Below, in pieces: positions 51,682 to 60,311 of a stretch of 64,000 nt of DNA (within the stretch, counting starts at the first letter, position 1; each line of letters begins with the position of its first letter). The notes under the pieces were generated by a model that saw nothing but the letters and a program-made list of their open reading frames with translations, was not told the origin of the DNA and did not search any database. The translations under genes and the position numbers were made by a program. The stretch comes from Methanocella_A sp049676595 (lineage in GTDB: Archaea > Halobacteriota > Methanocellia > Methanocellales > Methanocellaceae): assembly GCF_049676595.1 (NCBI RefSeq), contig NZ_CP187259.1, positions 2,480,001 through 2,544,000 of the forward strand, read 5' to 3'.

Positions 51682-54441
51682 TCACATAAACATGTCCAGC
51701 GTTGACTTGGTCTTAACCTTCTTCGCCGCGTCTCTCTGCACCACAGGCGCAGCCACGGCCACAGGCTTTTCCTCCCCGAACAAGTCCAGCGTCCTCTGAG
51801 AATTCCCCTGCATCAGAGTGCGCTCATCGCAACCGAACGCTTCAGTAATACGCGCCAGCCCCATCGCCAGCCTCTCGGCATAGTACTTGTAGTCCGGCCT
51901 GGCGGTGAACTCCAGCCCTTCGATGACGGGCTCGGCTTTGATCGGCTGAGCGGAGCCGTTGGTGATCACGAACGGCGTCTTCATGCCCGGGGTGAATTCG
52001 TAGCCCATCTCCTGCAGGCGCTTTGCCACGTTGACGTGGACGAGGGAATCCGGGTTGTCATACGAGCTGAACTCGGCGACGCTCTTGGAGATCACAAGCT
52101 TGGGCAGGTCGATCTTACCTTTCAGCGTCCTGTCAATCGTATCCTTGCTGAACTTGACCGCATCGTCCGGCTTGCCTTCGAGGACGATCTGGAAGACCTG
52201 AGTCATAGTCTCGCTCTGCAGGTCGAAAGAGTCCGTCCTTCTCGGCTCATAGCCCCTGACGAGTAACGTTTCCTCCGGCCAGATGATCTTGCCGAAGTAC
52301 CTCTTCTTGGCGTGTGCAAAGAACCGCTCCATGACCTTTTCGAGCTCAAGGTGCATGTTGCCTGCAGAGAACTCGGCCTGGATCTGGAACCCGATCATCT
52401 TGCAGCTTTCGAGGTCACGATGTTGTTTCGAGTTGAAGAAGACCGAGTCCGTATCTCCGGCGATGACTAAAAAGCCCCGGCTCTCGAGGGCGTTTACTAC
52501 TGTTCGGATTTCGTCTCTGGCCCAGGAGGTGATGCTGGGGGCGATGTACCGGCTGTAGGGCCACCTGCAGAATTTGGCGCCGAAGTACCCGTAGGTCGCG
52601 TTGGCCAGGATTTTGATCGCGTTCTGCAGCCTGTTGTAATAGTCCTCCGCGTCTTTGTCTCCTTCCTGCTTGGCCTTCTTCATGAGGGCCTTGGCCTCTT
52701 TCCGGGAGTTCAGGAGCCCTTCGACCATGCGCGGGGTGATGCCGTACCGCTTTTCCTTCGAGACAAAGTACGCTCCGATAGGCGATTCGTGAGCGGCATC
52801 GGCCTTGTTTTTAGTGAGCGTGGTGAAGCAGATGTTGTGCTTGATGATCTGGGATGGGTACATCGATGAAAAGTCCAGGCCGATCACCCACTCCCACAGG
52901 CCGGGCTTCGTCTCGTACACGAAGCCGCCCTCGTAGTCATTGGTTTCGCCGCTGGCCATGGGTACGATGACCTGCTCTCGGTCTGCTATCCGGATCATGA
53001 GGCTCTCGATCATCCGGTTCTGACCTCCGGAGACTTCTTTTACCGGGAGCTTTGAGGGGATCGCTACATCCATGAGTTTATTGAGAGTATTGATCCTTGG
53101 GTGTAAAAGGATGCGGAGGGCAAGCTCTGCGTCTTTGAGACAATATTTCACGACTTCATCGCGGCGACCGGTCCACTCCTCATCGATCTTGGTCGAGTTA
53201 ATATTATCCTTGGTGTCATTGAAGAGTTGCTGCGACACGTAGCCTAAGCCTTCTCGCTTCGGGCGCAGTTCTTTCTTTACCGAGAGCCAGGCATCCTGCA
53301 ATAGCCTGCCTTTGACGTCCCAGGTGACGAAGCCGGTCGTCCGGTTTTCCCGCCGGCTCATTCCTAAGGAATCCCTGCCGAAATTCATGTATTCACCGGC
53401 AGTGGCTTTCTTGCCCTCCGGGGGAGGGTTCAGCCCGTTAGACCGGTCGAACAGCATCTGCAAGTCGAAATTGTTGATGTTGTAGCCGGTGACCACGTCA
53501 GGGTCGAGTTTGCGCACTTCATCGACAAATTCTGCGAGCAGCCGCCTTTCGTCCTCGTTGCGCTCAGCTTCTTCTGCCGGGGATAGACTATCGCTCCGTA
53601 CCCCGAACTTCGAGACGAACTGGCGGTCCTGCTTCGTGCCGTCAGCTTCGTTGTAAACAGTGAAACAGATACAGTAGATGTTGCCGTACTTGATCGAGCT
53701 TTCTATGTCGAAGCTCATGATCTTCAGCTTCGGCGTGAAAATCGGGCACTTCTCGAACTTCTCGGCCTTCAGGACAATTTCAGTGGTATACTCCCCGTGA
53801 TCGTCCACGAGTTCACCCGTAACCTTAACGCACGTTTCCAGATCGTAGTCGTAGATGAAACGGTTCGTGAAGACGATGTCGGCCGCGAAGAACACGCTCT
53901 TGAGCTCGAACTTCTCTACTTCCTCTTTGTCCATGTACTGGAACAGGTTGTGAGTTCTGATGAGCTTCTGAGAAAAGACCCGGTCCGTCGGAGTCAGCCT
54001 CGCTTCCCGGGCGTCGCCGGTGACAGTGAACTCGGGGTCGGGTCTGACCTGTTCGAGGATCTCTTCAGGGATGTTTTTCACGACAAGAGTCTTGTGCTGC
54101 AGCTCGAACTCCGTCCTGAATTTGGGGACCTGCCACGGTGCCCTGACCCGCACTTCCAGGAAATCCTCGATCGAACCCTTATACTCCCGCCTGATGTCGG
54201 CGACGGAGAGCACATCCTCGTGCTCTTCCAGCTTTTTCCGCAGCGCGTCCGTGGGCCGGAACATGTGGAAATACGGCTTGAAGTCAGGGCAGATGATAGT
54301 GATACTCTGGTTTTCCCTTGTTTTACCATACAGGCGCACGTTGACCTCTTCCCGGTCCTTGCCCTCGGCACCTTTCTTCTGCGTCACCGAATACGTCGAG
54401 TCCAGAAGCCGCACGTCAAAAGTCGCCTGCAGTATAACCAC
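51682..54441 (-). CDS. polB: Family B DNA polymerase (PolB)
   Basis: The replicative/repair polymerase of archaea. Exonuclease motifs: SFDIESS (about 242), TGYNINNFD (about 318) and YCLKDAEL. Polymerase motif A LDFSSMYPSQ (about 521), motif B KILANATYGYFGA and motif C GDTDSVFF (about 660). The C-terminal KSTLDMF resembles a PCNA-interacting tail. The GTG at 54441 is preferred: a TATA box lies about 28 bases upstream, giving 919 residues, whereas longer starts (to 54588) would translate through promoter and repeat DNA. No intein. Monocistronic. Confidence 0.93.
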   Translation of the reverse strand: MVILQATFDVRLLDSTYSVTQKKGAEGKDREEVNVRLYGKTRENQSITIICPDFKPYFHMFRPTDALRKKLEEHEDVLSVADIRREYKGSIEDFLEVRVRAPWQVPKFRTEFELQHKTLVVKNIPEEILEQVRPDPEFTVTGDAREARLTPTDRVFSQKLIRTHNLFQYMDKEEVEKFELKSVFFAADIVFTNRFIYDYDLETCVKVTGELVDDHGEYTTEIVLKAEKFEKCPIFTPKLKIMSFDIESSIKYGNIYCICFTVYNEADGTKQDRQFVSKFGVRSDSLSPAEEAERNEDERRLLAEFVDEVRKLDPDVVTGYNINNFDLQMLFDRSNGLNPPPEGKKATAGEYMNFGRDSLGMSRRENRTTGFVTWDVKGRLLQDAWLSVKKELRPKREGLGYVSQQLFNDTKDNINSTKIDEEWTGRRDEVVKYCLKDAELALRILLHPRINTLNKLMDVAIPSKLPVKEVSGGQNRMIESLMIRIADREQVIVPMASGETNDYEGGFVYETKPGLWEWVIGLDFSSMYPSQIIKHNICFTTLTKNKADAAHESPIGAYFVSKEKRYGITPRMVEGLLNSRKEAKALMKKAKQEGDKDAEDYYNRLQNAIKILANATYGYFGAKFCRWPYSRYIAPSITSWARDEIRTVVNALESRGFLVIAGDTDSVFFNSKQHRDLESCKMIGFQIQAEFSAGNMHLELEKVMERFFAHAKKRYFGKIIWPEETLLVRGYEPRRTDSFDLQSETMTQVFQIVLEGKPDDAVKFSKDTIDRTLKGKIDLPKLVISKSVAEFSSYDNPDSLVHVNVAKRLQEMGYEFTPGMKTPFVITNGSAQPIKAEPVIEGLEFTARPDYKYYAERLAMGLARITEAFGCDERTLMQGNSQRTLDLFGEEKPVAVAAPVVQRDAAKKVKTKSTLDMFM

Positions 54442-54463
54442 CGACTTGCCATTAGAGGTAAGA

Positions 54464-54475
54464 CGATAAATAGCT
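54464..54475 (-). promoter_or_regulatory. TATA box of polB
   Basis: Reverse strand GCTATTTATCGT, centred about 28 bases before the GTG at 54441. Leaderless initiation at that GTG is predicted. Confidence 0.45.
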
Positions 54476-54570
54476 AATGCTTGGCTGCGCAAAAGTAATC
54501 CAATTCGAGGATAATAAACCACGCTATCGGCGATATGTTGAACCATAAACGCCAGGATAGTAACTAAAAA

Positions 54571-55171
54571 CACGGCGGCACGGCTCATTATTCTGACAAC
54601 TGGAAATCAGATGATTGAACCACGGCGGCACAGCTCTTTATCCTTACAACTGGATATTAGAGGTTCTAACCACGGCGGCACGGCGGCACGGAGACAATGC
54701 GATCCACGACAAGCCGGATGGTAACTGGAACCACGGCGGCACAGCGACACAGAGACGATGGCAAACTGTTAACGGTGAACTCTTTTTCAGCCCACGGCGG
54801 CACGGAGACAGTGCATTAACCATAAGCTGCTTACCATCCAATCGTTTCAACCTGTGTATCTGATATAAGGCCTGAAAGCTTCACCCCTCCTTTGAATATT
54901 TTCAGGTTTAGCATCAGTATACCGGATGAGGTGTTTGTCTCCGTGCTCTCAGCCCTCCGTGCCGCCGTGGATCATAAAAAAGAGCCTTGCTACATGGGTA
55001 CGAGTTATCGCCGTGTCGCCGTGCCGCCGTGGTTAGAAAACTTACCCAGTTGTCGTTTCCCGCACGGTCTCCGTGTCACCGTGCCGCCGTGGTTCAAATA
55101 ATTGTTCATGGACTGCTAGTATACAGTTGTCTCCGTGTCGCCGTGCCGCCGTGGTTCAAATAATTGTTCAT
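54571..55171. repeat. Modular palindromic repeat element, copy D
   Basis: Left arm: two outer units (54571 CACGGCGGCACGGCTCATTA; 54620 with CTCTTTATCCTTACAACTGG), then inner units with CCACGGCGGCACGGCGGCAC (54671) and CGGCACAGCGACACAGAGAC. Core about 54785-54945: GTGCATTAACCATAAGCTGC, CGTTTCAACCTG, GGCCTGAAAG. Right arm: inverted inner units, the last two repeating GCCGCCGTGGTTCAAATAAT. No inverted outer unit is left at the right end. It lies between polB and a small membrane-protein gene. Confidence 0.85.
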
Positions 55172-55189
55172 ATATCTTTTTCACGATGA

Positions 55190-55627
55190 TCAACGAACAA
55201 CACTCGCAGGTTGTGGCCGGGACATGATTAGCCCTGCGCCGGCGAAGAGTATTATGATGAGGGCAGCGATGGTGCCGCTGTCGAGGCCGAGGATCCAGAT
55301 GGAGCTGCCGTTAAGTAAAATATTGAAATTGGACGTCCCGACGAAGAGGCCTGCGACGGAGGCGCCGCCGAGGATGCCGGCGCCGAAGGCCCTTAGCCTT
55401 GAATAGTGTTCCATGAGCAGGTATGCGGCGCTGATGGCCAGGGCGGACATGACTACCTTGATGGCGATGAAGCCGGGGACTCCGGCGAGGTCGAAGGCAG
55501 TCTTGATGAAATAGCTCTTCTCGTACTCGAAGCTGCCGAGGAAGTTGTACGCTGCCAGCGTGGAAACTATGTCGTACAGTACGTAGAACACGATGGCACT
55601 CACCAGTAAAAACCTGCTCCACTTCAC
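55190..55627 (-). CDS. Four-TM membrane protein of unknown function
   Basis: 145 residues with four hydrophobic segments (about 5-28, 52-72, 80-98 and 112-135), a DUF5658-like layout (YDIVSTLAAYNF near the first segment). The start is GTG. A TATA box (TTTATATAAA) lies about 25-30 bases upstream. Function is unknown. Its 3' end touches copy D of the repeat element. Confidence 0.65.
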   Translation of the reverse strand: MKWSRFLLVSAIVFYVLYDIVSTLAAYNFLGSFEYEKSYFIKTAFDLAGVPGFIAIKVVMSALAISAAYLLMEHYSRLRAFGAGILGGASVAGLFVGTSNFNILLNGSSIWILGLDSGTIAALIIILFAGAGLIMSRPQPASVVR

Positions 55628-55720
55628 TATTCAGGGAATGTTTCGCATTTTTATATAAACTATCAAATATAATAGCGGCATTTACGGATACATAGTTTGG
55701 TCTGCGTTCGGGTGTGGCAA

Positions 55721-55729
55721 GATATATAC
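55721..55729 (+). promoter_or_regulatory. TATA box of the arfC cluster
   Basis: GATATATAC centred about 28 bases before the ATG at 55753, implying a leaderless start; no Shine-Dalgarno is present there. Confidence 0.5.
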
Positions 55730-55752
55730 GTGTACCAGCCCATGGCTTGATC

Positions 55753-56433
55753 ATGCTAGACAGGCCATACACGTTCATCAACTCAGCCATGAGCGCGGAC
55801 GGCAAGATCTCGACCAAAAAGAGGAAGCAGGTCAAGATTTCCGGCAAGGCGGACTTTGACCGGGTCGACGAGCTCCGGGCCGGCAGCGACGCGGTCATGG
55901 TCGGCATCGGCACGGTGCTGGCCGATGATCCCAGCCTGACGGTCAAGTCAGAGGAGCGCCGCAAGCGCAGATCTGCCGGAGGCAAGGACGAGAACCCTGC
56001 CAGGGTCGTCGTGGACTCGCAGGCCCGGACGCCCGTTACAGCCGATATCTTTAAAAAAGGCACGGGCAAGAGAATCGTTGTAGTCTCGCAGGCCGCGCCG
56101 GCAGATCGTGTGGAAGCGCTTCGTGAGAAAGCCGAGATCATAGTCTGCGGCAAAGAGGAAGTCGACCTGGAGCAGATGTCTGCAGAGCTCAAGAAGCGGG
56201 GCATCAGCAGGCTGATGATCGAGGGCGGGGCCACGCTGAACTACGCGATGGTCAGCCGCAGACTCGTGGACGAGATATCGGTGTTCGTGGGCAACCTGAT
56301 CATCGGGGGCAAAGAGGCGCCCACATTTATGGACGGGCCGGGTATCGGCGAGCGGAGCGAGGCTGTAGAGCTGAAGCTCGTGAAATTTGAACCGATGGAC
56401 GAGGGGATCGTTTTAACGTGGAAAGTGTTGTAA
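55753..56433 (+). CDS. arfC: 2,5-diamino-6-ribosylaminopyrimidinone 5'-phosphate reductase
   Basis: 226 residues from the ATG at 55753 (the longer GTG-started frame would begin inside the TATA box). RibD-C/dihydrofolate-reductase-like fold: RPYTFINSAMSADGKIST at the N-terminus, DAVMVGIGTVLADDPSL, RLMIEGGATLNYAMV and FMDGPG near the C-terminus. In archaea this NADPH-dependent enzyme reduces the ribose of the pyrimidine intermediate to ribitol for riboflavin (and hence F420) synthesis. It overlaps the following methyltransferase gene by 16 bases. Confidence 0.92.
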   Translation: MLDRPYTFINSAMSADGKISTKKRKQVKISGKADFDRVDELRAGSDAVMVGIGTVLADDPSLTVKSEERRKRRSAGGKDENPARVVVDSQARTPVTADIFKKGTGKRIVVVSQAAPADRVEALREKAEIIVCGKEEVDLEQMSAELKKRGISRLMIEGGATLNYAMVSRRLVDEISVFVGNLIIGGKEAPTFMDGPGIGERSEAVELKLVKFEPMDEGIVLTWKVL

Positions 56434-57383
56434 TTCAGGAGTTCCCTGTAGACGCCCGCATTTCCGAGCTGGCGAAGAAGTATGGCTATAATGAGTACAT
56501 GGTGGCGAGGTTTGCCGTGCTGGTGCCGGAGCTGGAAAAGTTTCTGGCCAGCATGGAGGCGCCGCCGGTCACCTACATCAGAGTCAACACTCTGAAGATT
56601 GCGCCCAACGCGCTGCTGAAGAGGCTGACCGATAAAGGATTTATCCTGAAGCCGGCAGACATTCCGGATTGTTTCGAGGTCATGGGAGAGCCGTATTCTA
56701 TAGGCGCCTCGGCCGAGCACCTGCTCGGGTATTTCTACATTCAGGACAAGTCCTCGATGATTCCGCCTCTGGCGCTGGCCCCTAACCCGGGCGACACAGT
56801 CATGGACATGGCTGCCTCCCCGGGAGGAAAGACCACCCACATGGCCCAGCTGATGAACAACGAAGGGCTGATCGTTGCCATCGAGAAAGAGGTGGCCAGG
56901 CTTCCGTCGCTACGTACCAATATCGGCCGGTGCGGAGTCATGAACACCGTTATTTACCACATGGATGCGCTGGAGGCAGACAAGATCGGAATCAAGGCCG
57001 ACAAGATACTGCTGGATGCCCCGTGCACCGGCGAAGGCGTGATCGCCAGAGACCGGAGCAGGAAGACCAGCAGAGAAGAAGCAGACATCCAGTTCTGCTC
57101 CACCGCTCAGCATGAGCTGATCGACGCGGCGATGAAAGTTCTCAAGCCCGGGGGAACGCTCGTCTACTCCACCTGCTCTTATGCCCCGGAAGAGGACGAG
57201 CTGATCATCGATTACGCAGTGAAGAAATATGGGTTGAAAGTCGAGCCGGTGCCATACGGCTTGCCGGGCATCGGGAAGTTCGGGAACCTGACCTTCACCC
57301 CCGAAGTGAAAAACGCCAGACGCATGTATCCGCACATACACAATACGACAGGCTTTTTCGTTGCGAGGTTGCGCTATGTATAG
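56418..57383 (+). CDS. NSUN-type RNA cytosine-5 methyltransferase
   Basis: 321 residues of the NOL1/NOP2/Sun family (Trm4/RsmB-like). The SAM site is MDMAASPGGKTTH, the motif IV Cys in DAPCTGEG (about Cys202) and the catalytic TC motif in STCSYAPEEDE (about Cys252). The N-terminal part has the RNA-recognition region TYIRVNTLKIAP. It makes m5C in tRNA or rRNA; the target is unknown. The start is a GTG within the end of arfC. The next gene, a PUA protein, begins inside its last codons, suggesting the two act on the same RNA. Confidence 0.92.
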   Translation: MESVVIQEFPVDARISELAKKYGYNEYMVARFAVLVPELEKFLASMEAPPVTYIRVNTLKIAPNALLKRLTDKGFILKPADIPDCFEVMGEPYSIGASAEHLLGYFYIQDKSSMIPPLALAPNPGDTVMDMAASPGGKTTHMAQLMNNEGLIVAIEKEVARLPSLRTNIGRCGVMNTVIYHMDALEADKIGIKADKILLDAPCTGEGVIARDRSRKTSREEADIQFCSTAQHELIDAAMKVLKPGGTLVYSTCSYAPEEDELIIDYAVKKYGLKVEPVPYGLPGIGKFGNLTFTPEVKNARRMYPHIHNTTGFFVARLRYV

Positions 57384-57921
57384 GGGTCTTAAGAAAAACG
57401 AGCTGACCCTGGTTCGCCGGGGGCTGGACTACTGGGGGGCTTTCGACCTGTCGAAAGACCTGAACCTGGTGGCGAAGCAGGGCGATAAGGTCGAGATTTT
57501 CGTCACGACGCCGGAGGTAAAGTTCTTCGCGATCGGCAGAGACCCGGAGCCCATGACAGCAGGCTTATGTATCGGCGAGGTCGGCAAAAAGCAGTTCCTG
57601 CCGACGCTGGAAGGGCTGTACCTGATTGCCAGGGCGTCAGAGAAGAAGAAAGTAGAAGTCGTCGGCCAGGCGGAATCGCTGGTGCTCTACGGCAGAGATG
57701 TCTTCGGGACGTCCATCACCTGGGCGGACGAAAGCATCAGGCAGAACGAGCGGGTCATCATCGCCAACAAGTTCGGAGAAGCCATCGGCGTAGGCCGGGC
57801 CAGATATGACTACAGCGGGCTCATGGCAGACAAGGTGACGGTCACCAATGAAGCAGATGTCGGCCTGTACATCCGGAACCAGGACATCATGGCCGGGTCG
57901 ACCTGCAGGTTAGAGTTCTGA
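57376..57921 (+). CDS. NIP7-like PUA-domain protein
   Basis: 181 residues from the ATG at 57376, eight bases inside the end of the methyltransferase gene (translational coupling). The N-terminal ~95 residues are a pre-PUA-like fold (YRGLKKNELTLVRRGL). The C-terminal ~75 residues are a PUA domain (ITWADESIRQNERVIIANKF, then AIGVGRARYD). Archaeal NIP7 relatives bind RNA and take part in rRNA maturation, and can assist a Sun-family methylase. Assignment to NIP7 is probable, not proven. Confidence 0.72.
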   Translation: MYRGLKKNELTLVRRGLDYWGAFDLSKDLNLVAKQGDKVEIFVTTPEVKFFAIGRDPEPMTAGLCIGEVGKKQFLPTLEGLYLIARASEKKKVEVVGQAESLVLYGRDVFGTSITWADESIRQNERVIIANKFGEAIGVGRARYDYSGLMADKVTVTNEADVGLYIRNQDIMAGSTCRLEF

Positions 57922-57933
57922 CCGGAGCTGAAG

Positions 57934-57976
57934 TGTGGCCACAGCTTATACTGTGGCCACAGCTTATCCTGTGGCC
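57934..57976. repeat. Three 18-bp copies of TGTGGCCACAGCTTATAC
   Basis: Copies start at 57934, 57952 and 57970 (the last truncated after TGTGGCC). Each contains the palindrome TGTGGCCACA. They lie 13 bases after the PUA-protein stop and overlap the end of sodC. A similar TGTGGACACAGC pair occurs at 60234. They could be terminators or protein-binding sites. Confidence 0.6.
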
Positions 57977-58506
57977 TCAACCCTTTTTATGACGCCGCAG
58001 GCGATTCGGCCACCGCTATTGCCTGCCGGATCGGTCATCTGGTCATCCGAGCCTGCATGGATAATAATGGCGCTTCCGTCGGCATCGAAGAGCGTTGTCG
58101 GGCCCGGCGACAGAGTCACGCGATCAGTGGTCACATTAAGCCTCCCGGTGCCGGCCCGGTTCACCTTCAGGTCTGGCAGATCACCCGCATGCGGGCCCTG
58201 AGGATTGTTAAGCCCGTGTTGTTTTCCAAGCGGGTTGTAATGATCCCCGGCAGCTGTAAAGGGCGGAGTACAGTCACCCTTTTCGTGGATGTGGATGCCG
58301 TGGTAGCCAGGAGGGAGTCCTTCCGCTGTGACGTTGACCAGAACAACGCCCCGGTCATCTTCGGTAAACCGGGCAACTCCTACTTCTTCGCCATCCGCAT
58401 TTTTCAGCACGGCAATCGCATGTTTCGCCCCATCGCCCTGGGCATAGGCACCGGTAAGGATTACCGCAGCAGCTAATAACGTTAGTACAAGCAACTTTGT
58501 GATCAT
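57964..58506 (-). CDS. sodC: Secreted Cu/Zn superoxide dismutase
   Basis: 180 residues from the ATG at 58506, preferred for its GGTGGAG Shine-Dalgarno. Signal peptide about 1-24 (ending GAYAQG). Metal ligands: HGIHIHEKGDC (Cu His pair), HYNPLGKQHG, GPHAGDLPDL and IIIHAGSDD; the two cysteines (in EKGDC and IACGV) can form the structural disulfide. It dismutates superoxide outside the membrane. A Cu/Zn enzyme is unusual for a strict anaerobe but fits the oxygen tolerance reported for soil methanogens of this group. Divergent from the gene at 58690. Confidence 0.92.
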   Translation of the reverse strand: MITKLLVLTLLAAAVILTGAYAQGDGAKHAIAVLKNADGEEVGVARFTEDDRGVVLVNVTAEGLPPGYHGIHIHEKGDCTPPFTAAGDHYNPLGKQHGLNNPQGPHAGDLPDLKVNRAGTGRLNVTTDRVTLSPGPTTLFDADGSAIIIHAGSDDQMTDPAGNSGGRIACGVIKRVEATG

Positions 58507-58689
58507 CATACTCCACCCGTTGTCAATGTCAGTTTTGGAATGATAGCTGCTTGTCTGCATTTGTGTGACAGTAGAACACAAGCCACCCATATTTACCGGG
58601 TTTATCCGGGGACGCTCTTGCGTAGCCATGATCAGCATACCACGATTTATCGAAACGTTTAAGAGATAAGCCGTCATTAACGGTATTAG

Positions 58690-60222
58690 ATGAAAATAGG
58701 GATGAATAGGGTTTATTTCACTTCAGTAATTATTATTTTGAACTTACTGATAGTGTACTCGCTATTCATTACCAGTGCCAGCGCCGAAGGGACCGGGTAC
58801 CTGATGGGCCGGGTCACCATGCCTGACCAGCAGACCGGCATTCCGGGCGCCGAAGTCGAGCTCCAGAAGGACGTGACCGGCACCGATGTCGGCATGGCTA
58901 AAGTGACCACTGATGCCCAGGGCAACTTCTACATCACCAACCTGGAGGCGAACGACGAGTCCTGGGGCTACAGGCTGGTAGTTAAAAAAGGCGAATGGGG
59001 CCAGAGCGTGACCCAGCACTTCTCGGTGATAGAAGGCACTTCTACGGTTGTGACCGTCCGCATCTTCCCGCACATCAGCCGGATGACGGTTGAGAGTGAT
59101 AAGGCAGTCATCAATGCGGATGATACGTCCCGGGCGAATGTCGTCATCAGGCTTTACGATATCGACGGCAAGCCGGTTCCCGATAATATGAATGTGGTAG
59201 TTTCGCAGGACAGCTATTACCCTAACCCGGGCAAGTTCATAGCCGGAAACCAGAACGGCACCGAGCTGATCCTGCCCACCAGCGGCGGAAAAGTGGCGGT
59301 GCAGTACGGTGATATACCCTCCGATACCCTGGCCAGGAACGTCAAGATCAACGCTGAGTGCGTCCAGTCGACGGGGAGCGGTTCGACGAGCCTGTCGATC
59401 AACCTGGTAATGCCCAACATGATCACCGGCACCGTTTACGACAAGACCATGCAGCCGGTGCCATACGCAAATGTATTCCTCTCCCGGTGGGACGGTGTAG
59501 GGAAGTATACGGGCTACAATAGCACCGAGAACGGCAACTCGACCGATGGCAGCGGATTGGCCGATGCTAACGGCACATATCGCTTCTCAGTCATGCCAGC
59601 CGGCGACTACATGGTCACTGCCAACGAATCTGCTTTCAGCAACTCCACGAAGGTGCAGGTCATCAGGGGCACCTATAACATGGACATCATTCTCCCCATG
59701 AGCCGGGGCAGCATCAAAGGATATGTCAGCGACCCTGATGGCACCCTTGTCCCGGGTGTTAAAGTCACCCTGTTCAGGGTTTACGAGGGCAAGCTGACCC
59801 AGATGGCTACAGCAGTATCCGATGCTGAAGGTAGCTTCAGCTTCGACGACATCTGGTATGGCAGGTATAACCTCCAGGCATCCGCAGGGGATGAAACAGC
59901 AGATCTGCCCCTGGTGCTGGATTCTTCGAAGGCGACCGCTGCTATGAACCTCAGAAAAGCATATGCGACACCGACGCTTGTGCCCACGCCGGATGTTAAC
60001 GCCACGCCATCAACCAATGTTACGGCGACTCCGATCGTCAAGCCCACTACGCCGGCAAACGCCACGGGAAAAACTGTGACACCGAAGCCCCCCACTCCGA
60101 CGCCCTTCCCGATTACGCCGGAAAATCTGCTGAAAACATATGGCATATCGATAGGCGTTATTGCGATCATTTGTGCAGGTATGGTAGTCCTGGCCATGCG
60201 CTTCATGCCCCCGAAACAGTGA
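58690..60222 (+). CDS. Surface protein with carboxypeptidase-regulatory-like domains
   Basis: 510 residues. Signal peptide at about 8-33. Then CarboxypepD_reg/SpaA-like beta-sandwich domains: about 38-135 (YLMGRVTMPDQQTGIPGAEV), an Ig-like domain about 136-245, about 250-340 (GTVYDKTMQPVPYANVFLSR) and about 345-420 (SIKGYVSDPDGTLVPGVKVT). A Pro/Thr-rich stalk (about 425-475) and a C-terminal TM (about 485-503) anchor it on the surface. Likely adhesive or structural. Divergent from sodC. Confidence 0.82.
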   Translation: MKIGMNRVYFTSVIIILNLLIVYSLFITSASAEGTGYLMGRVTMPDQQTGIPGAEVELQKDVTGTDVGMAKVTTDAQGNFYITNLEANDESWGYRLVVKKGEWGQSVTQHFSVIEGTSTVVTVRIFPHISRMTVESDKAVINADDTSRANVVIRLYDIDGKPVPDNMNVVVSQDSYYPNPGKFIAGNQNGTELILPTSGGKVAVQYGDIPSDTLARNVKINAECVQSTGSGSTSLSINLVMPNMITGTVYDKTMQPVPYANVFLSRWDGVGKYTGYNSTENGNSTDGSGLADANGTYRFSVMPAGDYMVTANESAFSNSTKVQVIRGTYNMDIILPMSRGSIKGYVSDPDGTLVPGVKVTLFRVYEGKLTQMATAVSDAEGSFSFDDIWYGRYNLQASAGDETADLPLVLDSSKATAAMNLRKAYATPTLVPTPDVNATPSTNVTATPIVKPTTPANATGKTVTPKPPTPTPFPITPENLLKTYGISIGVIAIICAGMVVLAMRFMPPKQ

Positions 60223-60233
60223 GCGATACATTA

Positions 60234-60264
60234 CTGTGGACACAGCATAGCTGTGGACACAGTG
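60234..60264. repeat. Two copies of CTGTGGACACAGC
   Basis: CTGTGGACACAG occurs at 60234 and again about 17 bases later, joined by CATAG and forming one larger near-palindrome. It lies 12 bases after the stop of the surface protein. It is similar to the TGTGGCCACAGC array at 57934, so the two sets bracket the sodC/surface-protein pair. Confidence 0.55.
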
Positions 60265-60311
60265 ACGCTTTGGCACAATTTTCATATGCCTGCCGGGCTT
60301 ACAGTACCACC

